Assembly: GCA_035687895.1 (NCBI GenBank)
Contig: DASRUE010000274.1
Location: 1-5,264, forward strand
Length of the DNA: 5,264 nucleotides
Direction: 5' to 3'
Source of the DNA: JAERML01 sp035687895
GTDB taxonomy: Bacteria; Bacteroidota; Ignavibacteria; UBA10030; UBA6906
Positions within the stretch are counted from its first letter, which is position 1, and every line of letters starts with the position of its first letter. Shown here piece after piece: positions 1 through 5,264 of the stretch. The translations under genes and the position numbers were made by a program. The notes under the pieces are model-generated. The model saw only the letters and a list, made by a program, of their open reading frames with translations, did no database searches and was not told the DNA's origin.

Positions 1-457
1 TGTCATCTCCAATTGGAAGGGCGAAGAGCACCTCACTGGAGAATGCCTGGCCGTCCACAACAAACCAGGTGTAGCGCAGCAGCAAGTCGATGTCCCCAAT
101 ACCACTGTTCGTCACCTTGGTTGCGACAGGAGAAAGAGCAAGTTGGGAGGGAGTAGCTGAGAGGAATTTGAAGGGAATAGAGGCAGTGACCGTCGCCAGG
201 TCTGTAAGGCCATAGTCGGCGTAGACCTGGACAACGTTGTCGCGCACATCGGTATAGATGGGGTTCTTCGTGCCACGGTCGTCGTAGACCTTGTTATATC
301 CAATTGTGCTAAAGCCGACCTGCACAAAACCCGTCCCCTGCTTGCGTGGCCACGGACCAGAAAATGCGCTTTGTGTCATAAAGACGATGACAATCAAGCC
401 GTAGGGAATGAACAACCATGGCTTCTTCAATCTGGATCTTTTCATCTTGTTGTTCAT
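1..457 (-). CDS. Secreted, probable outer-membrane beta-barrel protein, N-terminal part (cut by left edge)
   Basis: The minus strand is open from an ATG at 457 to the left edge, giving 152 complete codons and no stop, so the C-terminus is outside the window. The N-terminus looks like a signal peptide: a basic stretch (residues 1-14, rich in K and R), a hydrophobic core (about 15-29, LFIPYGLIVIVFM) and a polar region with possible cleavage around residues 31-34. The mature part has alternating hydrophobic/polar stretches with aromatic residues, such as FVQVGFSTIGY (44-54) and VVQVYADYGL (75-84), and a GIGDIDLLLRYTW segment (119-131). The GxGD...RY pattern recalls strand-turn segments of MetA-type (phenol-degradation family) and related outer-membrane barrels. 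That family link is from memory and tentative. I chose 457 because AAGGG lies 10 bases upstream and it gives a clean signal peptide; an in-frame ATG at 487 would add ten polar residues and has poorer spacing. It lies 136 bases after zwf and has no evident pathway link. Its function is unknown. Confidence 0.78.
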   Translation of the reverse strand, partial: MNNKMKRSRLKKPWLFIPYGLIVIVFMTQSAFSGPWPRKQGTGFVQVGFSTIGYNKVYDDRGTKNPIYTDVRDNVVQVYADYGLTDLATVTASIPFKFLSATPSQLALSPVATKVTNSGIGDIDLLLRYTWFVVDGQAFSSEVLFALPIGDD

Positions 458-547
458 ACTTGTTTCGCCCTTCACGGTACCGGACATATCCCCATCGACA
501 TTTGCCACAGGAAAGACGTAACAACAAGAACCATCGCTGAAGCGAAG

Positions 548-579
548 ACAAACCGCCTTATGATGGCAAGGAGGTTTGT
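548..579 (-). terminator. Imperfect hairpin after zwf, possible terminator or attenuator
   Basis: Reading the minus strand, the hairpin starts 14 bases after the zwf stop codon. The arms are 568-579 and 548-559: 12 base pairs with a single T-C mismatch and an 8-base loop. The 3' arm ends in GGTTTGT and is followed by CTTCGCTTC, which is pyrimidine-rich but not a proper U-run. Its position between the pathway genes and an unrelated secreted-protein gene suits a transcription end. The poor U-tract means it could instead be a weak terminator, an mRNA-stabilising 3' stem, or chance. Confidence 0.4.
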
Positions 580-593
580 TTTGCGGTTCAATG

Positions 594-2153
594 TCATGGA
601 AGCCTCCACCTCCTCCCATCCGCCCGGAGCATTTCCTCTGCTTCCTTCGGTCCCCAGGTCCCGGCTGCGTACTCATATACTCTGGACTGCGGGTTCGAGG
701 ACCAGCCTTCGTGAACTGGCGTGATGAGTTGCCATGCGACATCTACGCTATCACCACGCGCATAAAGGGTCGCATCGCCGAGCATACAGTCGAGTATCAA
801 GCGTGTGTAGGCATCGGCAAGATGCCCGCCGAATGACGCGCCGTAACGGAAGTCCATCGTTACGGGTCGCATACGCATTGCGGAGCCCGGAATCTTCGAG
901 CTGAACTTGAGAGAGATTCCTTCGTCCGGCTGAATGCGAACCACAATATTGTTGTTGGAGATTGTATCCACCGGCAACGCTGTAAACAGGTGATGTGGTG
1001 TTTTCTTGAATTTGATTGCTATTTCTGTCACCCGCTTGGGAAGACGTTTGCCGGACCGGACATAGAAGGGAACGTCAGCCCATCGCCAGTTGTCGATAGT
1101 GAACCTGAGCGCTACATAGGTCTCGGCCACGCTCGTTGCAGAGACCCCCTTTTCTTCCCTGTATCCCGGCACTGTCTTCCCTCCCACGGTTCCTGCGGCG
1201 TACTGACCGCGCACAGTAGCCCGGTGAACATCCTCAGGCGGAATTTGCCGGATTGCCTGAAACACCTTGTGCTTTTCGTCGCGCACTTGCTGTGCATCGA
1301 AGAGGACCGGAGGTTCCATCGCGGTCAGCGCGAGGAGTTGCAGCATGTGGTTTTGGATCATGTCCCGCATCGTCCCGGCTTCTTCGTAGTACGAGGCACG
1401 GTTCTCTACGCCGACCGTTTCAGCAGCCGTGATTTGCACATGGTCGATGTAGTTTCGGTTCCAGATCGGCTCAAAAATTCCGTTGGCAAAACGGAAGACC
1501 AGCAGATTTTGGACGGTCTCCTTGCCGAGGTAGTGATCAATGCGGTAGACCTGGTCTTCCGAAAACACACCGAGCACCTCGGTATTCAGCTGCCGTGCCG
1601 AGTCGAGGTCGATGCCAAAAGGCTTCTCGATGATGATGCGTACCCAGCTTCCCGGTGTCCGCGGTTTGTTCAACCCGGATGAACCGAGGTTGCGGACGAT
1701 GGGGGCATAGAGACTGGGTGGCGTGGCAAGATAAAAGAGAAAATTTCCCTCGGCCATTCTCCGATCGTCAATGGCGTGAAGATCTTGTCGGAGTTTCTCG
1801 AACTCGTGTGCCATGCTCGAGTCAATGGCAATATAGTGCAAGCCTTGCGCGAAGCTCTCCCACAGAGTAGATTCAGATTCCTGTAACTGCCCGAACTCCT
1901 TCATCGCCCCGTGCAGGTAGGAGCGGAACGCGTCGTGATCCATGGGCGTACGCCCCACCCCGACAATGGTAAAACCCGCAGGGAGGAGTCCCTGACGAGC
2001 AAGGTCGAAAATGGCAGGTACCAACTTTCGTTTGGTGAGATCACCGGAGGCGCCGAAGATCACCATGACGCAGGCGTCGGGAATCTTTTCGGCGGGTGTG
2101 GGTTCCTGGAGAGGGTTTCTTTCAAGAATTTTTTCCATGGCACGAATCGTCAT
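594..2153 (-). CDS. zwf: Glucose-6-phosphate 1-dehydrogenase
   Basis: Cytoplasmic enzyme that oxidises glucose-6-phosphate to 6-phosphogluconolactone, reducing NADP+ (in some bacteria NAD+); first step of the oxidative pentose phosphate pathway. The 519 residues are a full-length product (family about 480-520). The N-terminal Rossmann domain has the dinucleotide motif GASGDLTKRKL (34-44). EKPFG (176-180) carries the conserved substrate-site lysine K177. RIDHYLGKE (204-212) is the family signature, with D206, H207 and K211. H269 in NHMLQLL matches the catalytic base, H240 of the Leuconostoc enzyme. The C-terminal domain keeps the FRYG...DAYTRLILDCMLGD block (435-460). No key residue appears lost. 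The ATG at 2153 overlaps the stop of the upstream acetyltransferase (ATGA) and has no clear Shine-Dalgarno sequence, so translational coupling is likely. An in-frame ATG at 2138 is an alternative start that would remove five residues. The next genes usually expected, pgl and gnd, do not follow. Confidence 0.97.
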   Translation of the reverse strand: MTIRAMEKILERNPLQEPTPAEKIPDACVMVIFGASGDLTKRKLVPAIFDLARQGLLPAGFTIVGVGRTPMDHDAFRSYLHGAMKEFGQLQESESTLWESFAQGLHYIAIDSSMAHEFEKLRQDLHAIDDRRMAEGNFLFYLATPPSLYAPIVRNLGSSGLNKPRTPGSWVRIIIEKPFGIDLDSARQLNTEVLGVFSEDQVYRIDHYLGKETVQNLLVFRFANGIFEPIWNRNYIDHVQITAAETVGVENRASYYEEAGTMRDMIQNHMLQLLALTAMEPPVLFDAQQVRDEKHKVFQAIRQIPPEDVHRATVRGQYAAGTVGGKTVPGYREEKGVSATSVAETYVALRFTIDNWRWADVPFYVRSGKRLPKRVTEIAIKFKKTPHHLFTALPVDTISNNNIVVRIQPDEGISLKFSSKIPGSAMRMRPVTMDFRYGASFGGHLADAYTRLILDCMLGDATLYARGDSVDVAWQLITPVHEGWSSNPQSRVYEYAAGTWGPKEAEEMLRADGRRWRLP

Positions 2154-2671
2154 GGTCGGACAATGGCATAGATATACTCATCGATCGTCTTCCCATCCTT
2201 GGTCACGCTTTTCCGCATGCGGGCTTCAAACGAAAATCCCGCTTTTTCAAGAACGCGCATCGAGGCTCCGTTCCACTCAAAGACGCCTGCATACAAGCGG
2301 CAGAGATCAAAATGGGAGAAAGAATAGTCGATCATCGCCCGGACCGATTCCGTTGCAATCCCCCGCCCCCAGAATTCCTCCCCGAGCCAGTACCCAATTC
2401 CCGCTGACTTCCGATAGACATCCCGCTTCGGGTGGATCCCGATTGAACCGACGGCATTGCCGTCGACCTCGATGGCGAAATTCCTGACCGGGCTCTCACG
2501 AGATACATGATGAACCCAATGTTGAGCATCAGCAGGCGTATAAGGAAACGGGAAGCCATCCAATAGGTTGATCCAGACCTTCCTGTTGTTTGCATGATAG
2601 ACAAGCGACTGTTCGTCTCCTCTCCTCCAACGACGCAGGAGACAGGTCTGCAACTTGATTTCCATGAACAT
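2150..2671 (-). CDS. GNAT family N-acetyltransferase, RimJ/RimL-like
   Basis: A 173-residue protein of the GNAT fold, predicted to move an acetyl group from acetyl-CoA to an amine; the substrate cannot be read from the sequence. The RimJ/RimL-like (Acetyltransf_3) layout is visible: an N-terminal LLRRWRRGDEQSLV segment (11-24), the acetyl-CoA pyrophosphate-binding motif in YWLGEEFWGRGIATESV (94-110, with G102-R103-G104-I105-A106), and the NGASMRVLEKAGF block (134-146), followed by a C-terminal strand ending DEYIYAIV. These proteins include ribosomal-protein acetyltransferases as well as many enzymes acting on small molecules or antibiotics, so a ribosomal target is not assumed. An in-frame TGA at 2687-2689 limits the start to ATG 2671 or ATG 2665. 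The second gives a more typical family N-terminus (MEIKL), and neither has a strong ribosome binding site. It lies 92 bases after tal and its stop overlaps the zwf start by four bases, so it is probably co-expressed with the pathway genes. Confidence 0.93.
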   Translation of the reverse strand: MFMEIKLQTCLLRRWRRGDEQSLVYHANNRKVWINLLDGFPFPYTPADAQHWVHHVSRESPVRNFAIEVDGNAVGSIGIHPKRDVYRKSAGIGYWLGEEFWGRGIATESVRAMIDYSFSHFDLCRLYAGVFEWNGASMRVLEKAGFSFEARMRKSVTKDGKTIDEYIYAIVRP

Positions 2672-2763
2672 CTCATCGTTGCAGGTTCATCGCCCTGCCG
2701 GGAACGGTGACTGCGTTCTCTGGTGGCAGTTTGAGGTGAAGTGCTATTGTAATGATGTGCATG

Positions 2764-3888
2764 TCACGATGTGGGGACGGTGGCAACAACAATCTGTCCG
2801 CGTTTTTCGTCGAGATTGTTGTACAGGCCGTCAAATGATTTCTCGAACGATGCCACACCGTCGTCCTCAAGCTTCTGCAACACCCAGTTCATGTCAATAC
2901 CTGCCTTCGCAACCTCATCCAATGCTTTGCGCGCGCCGGCAAGGTCGGACTCCGCCGTAAGAGAGGGTCTGCCATGATCGAGAATGGCGACATATGTAGC
3001 GGGCGGAACGGTGTTCACTGTGTGCGGGCCGATAAGCGTGTCAACGTAGAGCAGGTCGCTATAGGCCGGATTCTTGGTTCCGGTGCTTCCCCACAACGGA
3101 CGCTGCGCATGCGCACCTTTTGATTCGAGTGTCTTGAAACGCGAACTGTTGAAGATTTCCTTGAATGCCTGATAGATCATTTTGCTGTTGGCAACTGCCG
3201 CCTTCCCAGTGAATGAGCTATACTTGCCCGGATCTTTTTTCATCAAAAGGTCATCGACCAGTGTATCGATCCGGCTGACAAACACACTAGCCACCGAGTG
3301 AACGTGGTCAAGAGGCGCGCCCTTCTTGAGCCGCTTTTCCAATCCGCCAATGAATGCACGTGCGATTTCCTGGTAGCGGTGCTCGGAGAAAATCAGGGTC
3401 ACATTGATATTGATCCCCTCACTGATCGCCTCTTCGATTGCAGGAAGCCCCTCTTTCGTGGCAGGGATCTTCACCATCAAGTTCTTTCGGTTGATTTTCG
3501 ACCAGAGCTCCCCCACCTCGTCGATAGTCGCGCGGGTATCGCGGGCCTTCCCGGGAGTGACCTCCACACTCACGTATCCATCCCGCCTGTTGGTCCGATC
3601 ATAGACCGGTTTGAGAACGTCGCACGCCATCTGAATGTCGGTGATCATCAGGGCCTGGATGATGTCGGCCGCGTCGATGGATGGGTTCTTCTCAACCAAT
3701 GCACGAATCTGGGCATCATAGTCATTGCTGCCGGAAATAGCTTTGTCGAAGATCGTCGGGTTTGAGGTTACTCCGAGCAATCCTTCATCCACCATCCTCT
3801 TCAATTCGCCCCGCGTGATGACACCCCGACTGATGTTGTCATACCAGATGCTCTGGCCGAGTTGTTCAAGTCGCTGTAAATTGTTCAT
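2764..3888 (-). CDS. tal: Transaldolase, long form (cyanobacterial/actinobacterial type)
   Basis: Cytoplasmic enzyme of the non-oxidative pentose phosphate pathway: it moves a dihydroxyacetone unit from sedoheptulose-7-P to glyceraldehyde-3-P, giving erythrose-4-P and fructose-6-P. The 374 residues form the TIM-barrel of the long transaldolase type, which is also found fused to glucose-6-phosphate isomerase in some bacteria. Here it ends alone, at about the place where the isomerase would begin. Visible active-site residues are D17 in IWYDNISR, N43 in TSNPTIF (41-47), E109 in VSVEV, the Schiff-base lysine K140 in LMVKIPAT, T164 in NVTLIFS, and S201 and R206 in SVFVSR. The QRPLWGSTGTKNP block (262-273 region) is typical of this subtype. 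The start at 3888 has AGGAGA (3897-3902) eight bases upstream; an ATG at 3895 is out of frame. It follows rpiB by 45 bases. The product ends VATVPTS, close to the usual family end. Confidence 0.96.
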   Translation of the reverse strand: MNNLQRLEQLGQSIWYDNISRGVITRGELKRMVDEGLLGVTSNPTIFDKAISGSNDYDAQIRALVEKNPSIDAADIIQALMITDIQMACDVLKPVYDRTNRRDGYVSVEVTPGKARDTRATIDEVGELWSKINRKNLMVKIPATKEGLPAIEEAISEGININVTLIFSEHRYQEIARAFIGGLEKRLKKGAPLDHVHSVASVFVSRIDTLVDDLLMKKDPGKYSSFTGKAAVANSKMIYQAFKEIFNSSRFKTLESKGAHAQRPLWGSTGTKNPAYSDLLYVDTLIGPHTVNTVPPATYVAILDHGRPSLTAESDLAGARKALDEVAKAGIDMNWVLQKLEDDGVASFEKSFDGLYNNLDEKRGQIVVATVPTS

Positions 3889-3896
3889 CGCTCATT

Positions 3897-3902
3897 TCTC
3901 CT
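3897..3902 (-). promoter_or_regulatory. Shine-Dalgarno sequence of tal
   Basis: AGGAGA on the minus strand, with eight bases between it and the ATG at 3886-3888. It settles that start over the nearby out-of-frame ATG at 3893-3895, which sits only one base from the AGGAGA. The rest of the 45-base rpiB-tal gap shows no hairpin or convincing promoter. Confidence 0.75.
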
Positions 3903-3933
3903 GATAAAGAAAACTCTGCCACGTCTTATAGGT

Positions 3934-4383
3934 CTAACCCTGGTTCTTTTCAATGTCAAGCATCTTCTTCAATCGTCTCGAATGGCGCTCTTCGTTGGTA
4001 AACCTGGCTGCGAGAAACGCCCTTGCAATCTCCAGCGCCGGTGCCGGACCAATAACCCTCGCTCCAAGACATAGCACATTCATATCATCATGCTCAACGC
4101 CCTGATGTCCCGAGTACGTGTCATGCGCAAGCCCGGCACGGATGCCTTTGATCTTGTTTGCCGCAACACAGGCACCGATGCCGCTGCCACAAACGAGGAT
4201 TCCCCGTTCAACTTTTCCAGAGGTAACCGCGGCGCCTAACCTGCGGGCAAAATCCGGATAATCTGAAGGTGTCTCATCGTGCGCGCCGAGATCGTCGATC
4301 TCATGGCCTTCCTTCTTTAGCTCTGCCAGCAACCACTTTTTCAAGTGAAATCCTGCATGATCTCCAGCTATGGCTATCTTCAA
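3934..4383 (-). CDS. rpiB: Ribose-5-phosphate isomerase B, TTG start
   Basis: Cytoplasmic aldose-ketose isomerase interconverting ribose-5-P and ribulose-5-P. The 149 residues match the RpiB/LacAB family length. The N-terminus reads MKIAIAGDHAGFHLKKW, the standard RpiB opening, with D8-H9. The catalytic cysteine C65 sits in GILVCGSGIG (61-70), where the anion-hole loop has Ser67 in place of the Thr of the E. coli enzyme. H98 in EHDDMNVLCLG matches the residue linked to ring opening, and basic residues near 133-137 (RHSRR) match the phosphate-binding arginines. The start codon is TTG (4381-4383), supported by the conserved N-terminus beginning exactly there and by a strong ribosome binding site at the right distance. 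The gene overlaps the tkt stop by four bases (TTGA) and ends in TAG. LacA/LacB-type or other sugar-phosphate isomerases share the fold, but the pentose-phosphate neighbours and the CGSGIG loop favour RpiB. Confidence 0.96.
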   Translation of the reverse strand: MKIAIAGDHAGFHLKKWLLAELKKEGHEIDDLGAHDETPSDYPDFARRLGAAVTSGKVERGILVCGSGIGACVAANKIKGIRAGLAHDTYSGHQGVEHDDMNVLCLGARVIGPAPALEIARAFLAARFTNEERHSRRLKKMLDIEKNQG

Positions 4384-5264
4384 GAGAGTACCCTCCTTGC
4401 CGCCGCGACAACATTTTCAGTCGTGATGCCGAAGTTCTTGAATGCCACATCCGCGGGCGCCGATGCACCGAAGGTCGACATGCCGATGAACTCACCCTTG
4501 GCGCCGATGTACCGCTCCCATCCCATTCTTACACCCGCTTCCACGGCAACGCGTGCACTGACCCCTGATGGCAGGACACTCTCTTTGTATGCGCTCGATT
4601 GCATCTCGAAGAGTTCCCACGATGGCATGCTGACGACACGGGCAGGGATGTTATCCGCCGTGAGTTGCTCGTACGCGCGTACGGCAAGGTGGACTTCTGA
4701 GCCCGTAGCGAGAAGCACCACGCGCGGATTTTCTGCACCAATCAGAACATAGGCACCCTTGGAAACGTTCTCCGCCGATCCAAACTTTGTCTGATCAAAC
4801 ACGGGAAGCTTTTGTCTGGTGAGCGCAAGGACAACGGGGCCTGTCCGATGTTCAAGTGCAAACTTCCAGGCATAGGCGGTTTCATTTGCATCTGCCGGAC
4901 GGAGGACAATGAGTCCCGGCATTGCGCGTAGCGAAGCAAAGTGCTCCACGGCCTGGTGTGTCGGACCGTCTTCGCCAAGCCCGATGCTTTCATGAGTGAA
5001 ATCGAAGATGACCGGATACTTCGACAATGCCGCCAATCTGATGGTCGGACGCATGTAATCCGTGAAGCAGAAGAACGTTGCTCCATATGGAATGAGCATA
5101 TCGGTCACAGCCATACCGTTCATAATCGCACCCATTGCGTGTTCACGAACACCATAACGAAGATATCGCCCTGCCCGGTTCGTTCTGCTGAAGTCCGTTG
5201 CCCCTTTGAACCGTGTGTTGTTGGACGGCGTCAAGTCGGCCGAGCCACCGAGCACCAACGGGAG
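4380..5264 (-). CDS. tkt: Transketolase, C-terminal part (cut by right edge)
   Basis: Thiamine-diphosphate enzyme that transfers two-carbon ketol units between sugar phosphates (xylulose-5-P with ribose-5-P or erythrose-4-P). The visible 294 residues begin LPLVLGGSADLTPSNNT and continue to a TGA at 4380-4382; family members are about 650-680 residues, so more than half, including the ThDP pyrophosphate domain, lies beyond the edge. The TTG at 5256-5258 is an internal leucine, not a start. Visible parts (numbered from the edge): the substrate-binding GGSADLTPSN (6-15), GVREHAM (38-44) with the glutamate E41 that activates ThDP, FTHESIGLGEDGPTHQ (89-104) with active-site H91, D99 and H103, and R150 in LTRQKLP, the phosphate-binding arginine. 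The C-terminal domain follows (about 180-294, with LLATGSEVHLA). All key residues seen are intact. It overlaps rpiB by four bases and is the most upstream visible gene of the run. Confidence 0.97.
   Translation of the reverse strand, partial: LPLVLGGSADLTPSNNTRFKGATDFSRTNRAGRYLRYGVREHAMGAIMNGMAVTDMLIPYGATFFCFTDYMRPTIRLAALSKYPVIFDFTHESIGLGEDGPTHQAVEHFASLRAMPGLIVLRPADANETAYAWKFALEHRTGPVVLALTRQKLPVFDQTKFGSAENVSKGAYVLIGAENPRVVLLATGSEVHLAVRAYEQLTADNIPARVVSMPSWELFEMQSSAYKESVLPSGVSARVAVEAGVRMGWERYIGAKGEFIGMSTFGASAPADVAFKNFGITTENVVAAARRVLS
4391..4398 (-). promoter_or_regulatory. Shine-Dalgarno sequence of rpiB inside the end of tkt
   Basis: AAGGAGGG on the minus strand, seven bases before the TTG start of rpiB. 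The same bases encode the A-R-R-V end of transketolase, so the site is embedded in the upstream coding sequence. Near-perfect match to the 16S rRNA tail probably makes up for the weak TTG start, and it decides that start. Confidence 0.8.

Noticed and set aside
309..551. An 80-codon minus-strand frame over the start of the secreted-protein gene
   Set aside because: It is in another frame from the protein with a good signal peptide and ribosome binding site, and resembles no known protein.
990..1682. A 230-codon open frame on the plus strand opposite zwf
   Set aside because: It lies wholly antisense to a clearly real zwf, has no recognisable domain and no neighbouring plus-strand genes; the open frame is explained by the codon use of zwf.
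2011..2487. Plus-strand open frames spanning the zwf-acetyltransferase junction
   Set aside because: They overlap two well-supported minus-strand genes and their translations are low-complexity, rich in R, S and P, with no family likeness.
2672..2763. Possible internal promoter (TACAAT-like box) or stem in the tal-acetyltransferase gap
   Set aside because: No matching -35 element at proper spacing, and the only inverted repeat is a few bases long; not enough to call a site.
3104..3115. Perfect 12-base palindrome TGCGCATGCGCA within tal
   Set aside because: Inside conserved codons for the G-A-H-A-Q region, with no spacing or repetition to suggest a binding site.
3298..3765. A 155-codon plus-strand open frame opposite tal
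   Set aside because: Antisense to the conserved transaldolase core, with no motif of its own.
4670..4683. Perfect 14-base palindrome CGTACGCGCGTACG within tkt
   Set aside because: It sits in ordinary coding sequence (V-R-A-Y codons). One such palindrome in a window of this size is not surprising, and it is far from any plausible promoter.

Overview
The window carries one run of genes, all on the minus strand, read from the right edge to the left. It is a pentose phosphate pathway cluster: transketolase (3' part only, cut by the right edge), ribose-5-phosphate isomerase B, a long-form transaldolase, a GNAT N-acetyltransferase, glucose-6-phosphate dehydrogenase, and then the 5' part of a secreted, probable outer-membrane beta-barrel protein cut by the left edge. 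No RNA gene, mobile element, CRISPR array or plus-strand gene could be supported.

The organism is a bacterium with moderately GC-rich DNA. The exported protein with beta-barrel-like strands suggests a Gram-negative cell envelope. The stand-alone transaldolase of the long (about 350-370 residue) type, next to rpiB and zwf, would fit several phyla, including Bacteroidota/Ignavibacteria-like lineages, but the lineage is a weak inference and not something the sequence proves.

Layout: tkt (4380-5264, partial) overlaps rpiB (3934-4383) by four bases. rpiB starts with TTG, preceded by a strong Shine-Dalgarno sequence lying inside the last codons of tkt. A 45-base gap with a good ribosome binding site leads to tal (2764-3888). 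A 92-base gap leads to the acetyltransferase (2150-2671), whose stop codon overlaps the zwf start in an ATGA junction (zwf 594-2153). A 136-base gap after zwf holds an imperfect hairpin that could end or attenuate the operon, followed by the secreted protein (1-457, partial).

Together Zwf opens the oxidative branch (NADPH production), RpiB interconverts ribulose-5-P and ribose-5-P, and Tkt and Tal return pentose phosphates to glycolysis. 6-phosphogluconolactonase, 6-phosphogluconate dehydrogenase and ribulose-phosphate epimerase are not in the window. The tight spacing suggests co-transcription. The one gene that does not fit the pathway is the acetyltransferase lodged between tal and zwf. 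Apart from that the region looks ordinary, and I found no evidence of a new biological system.
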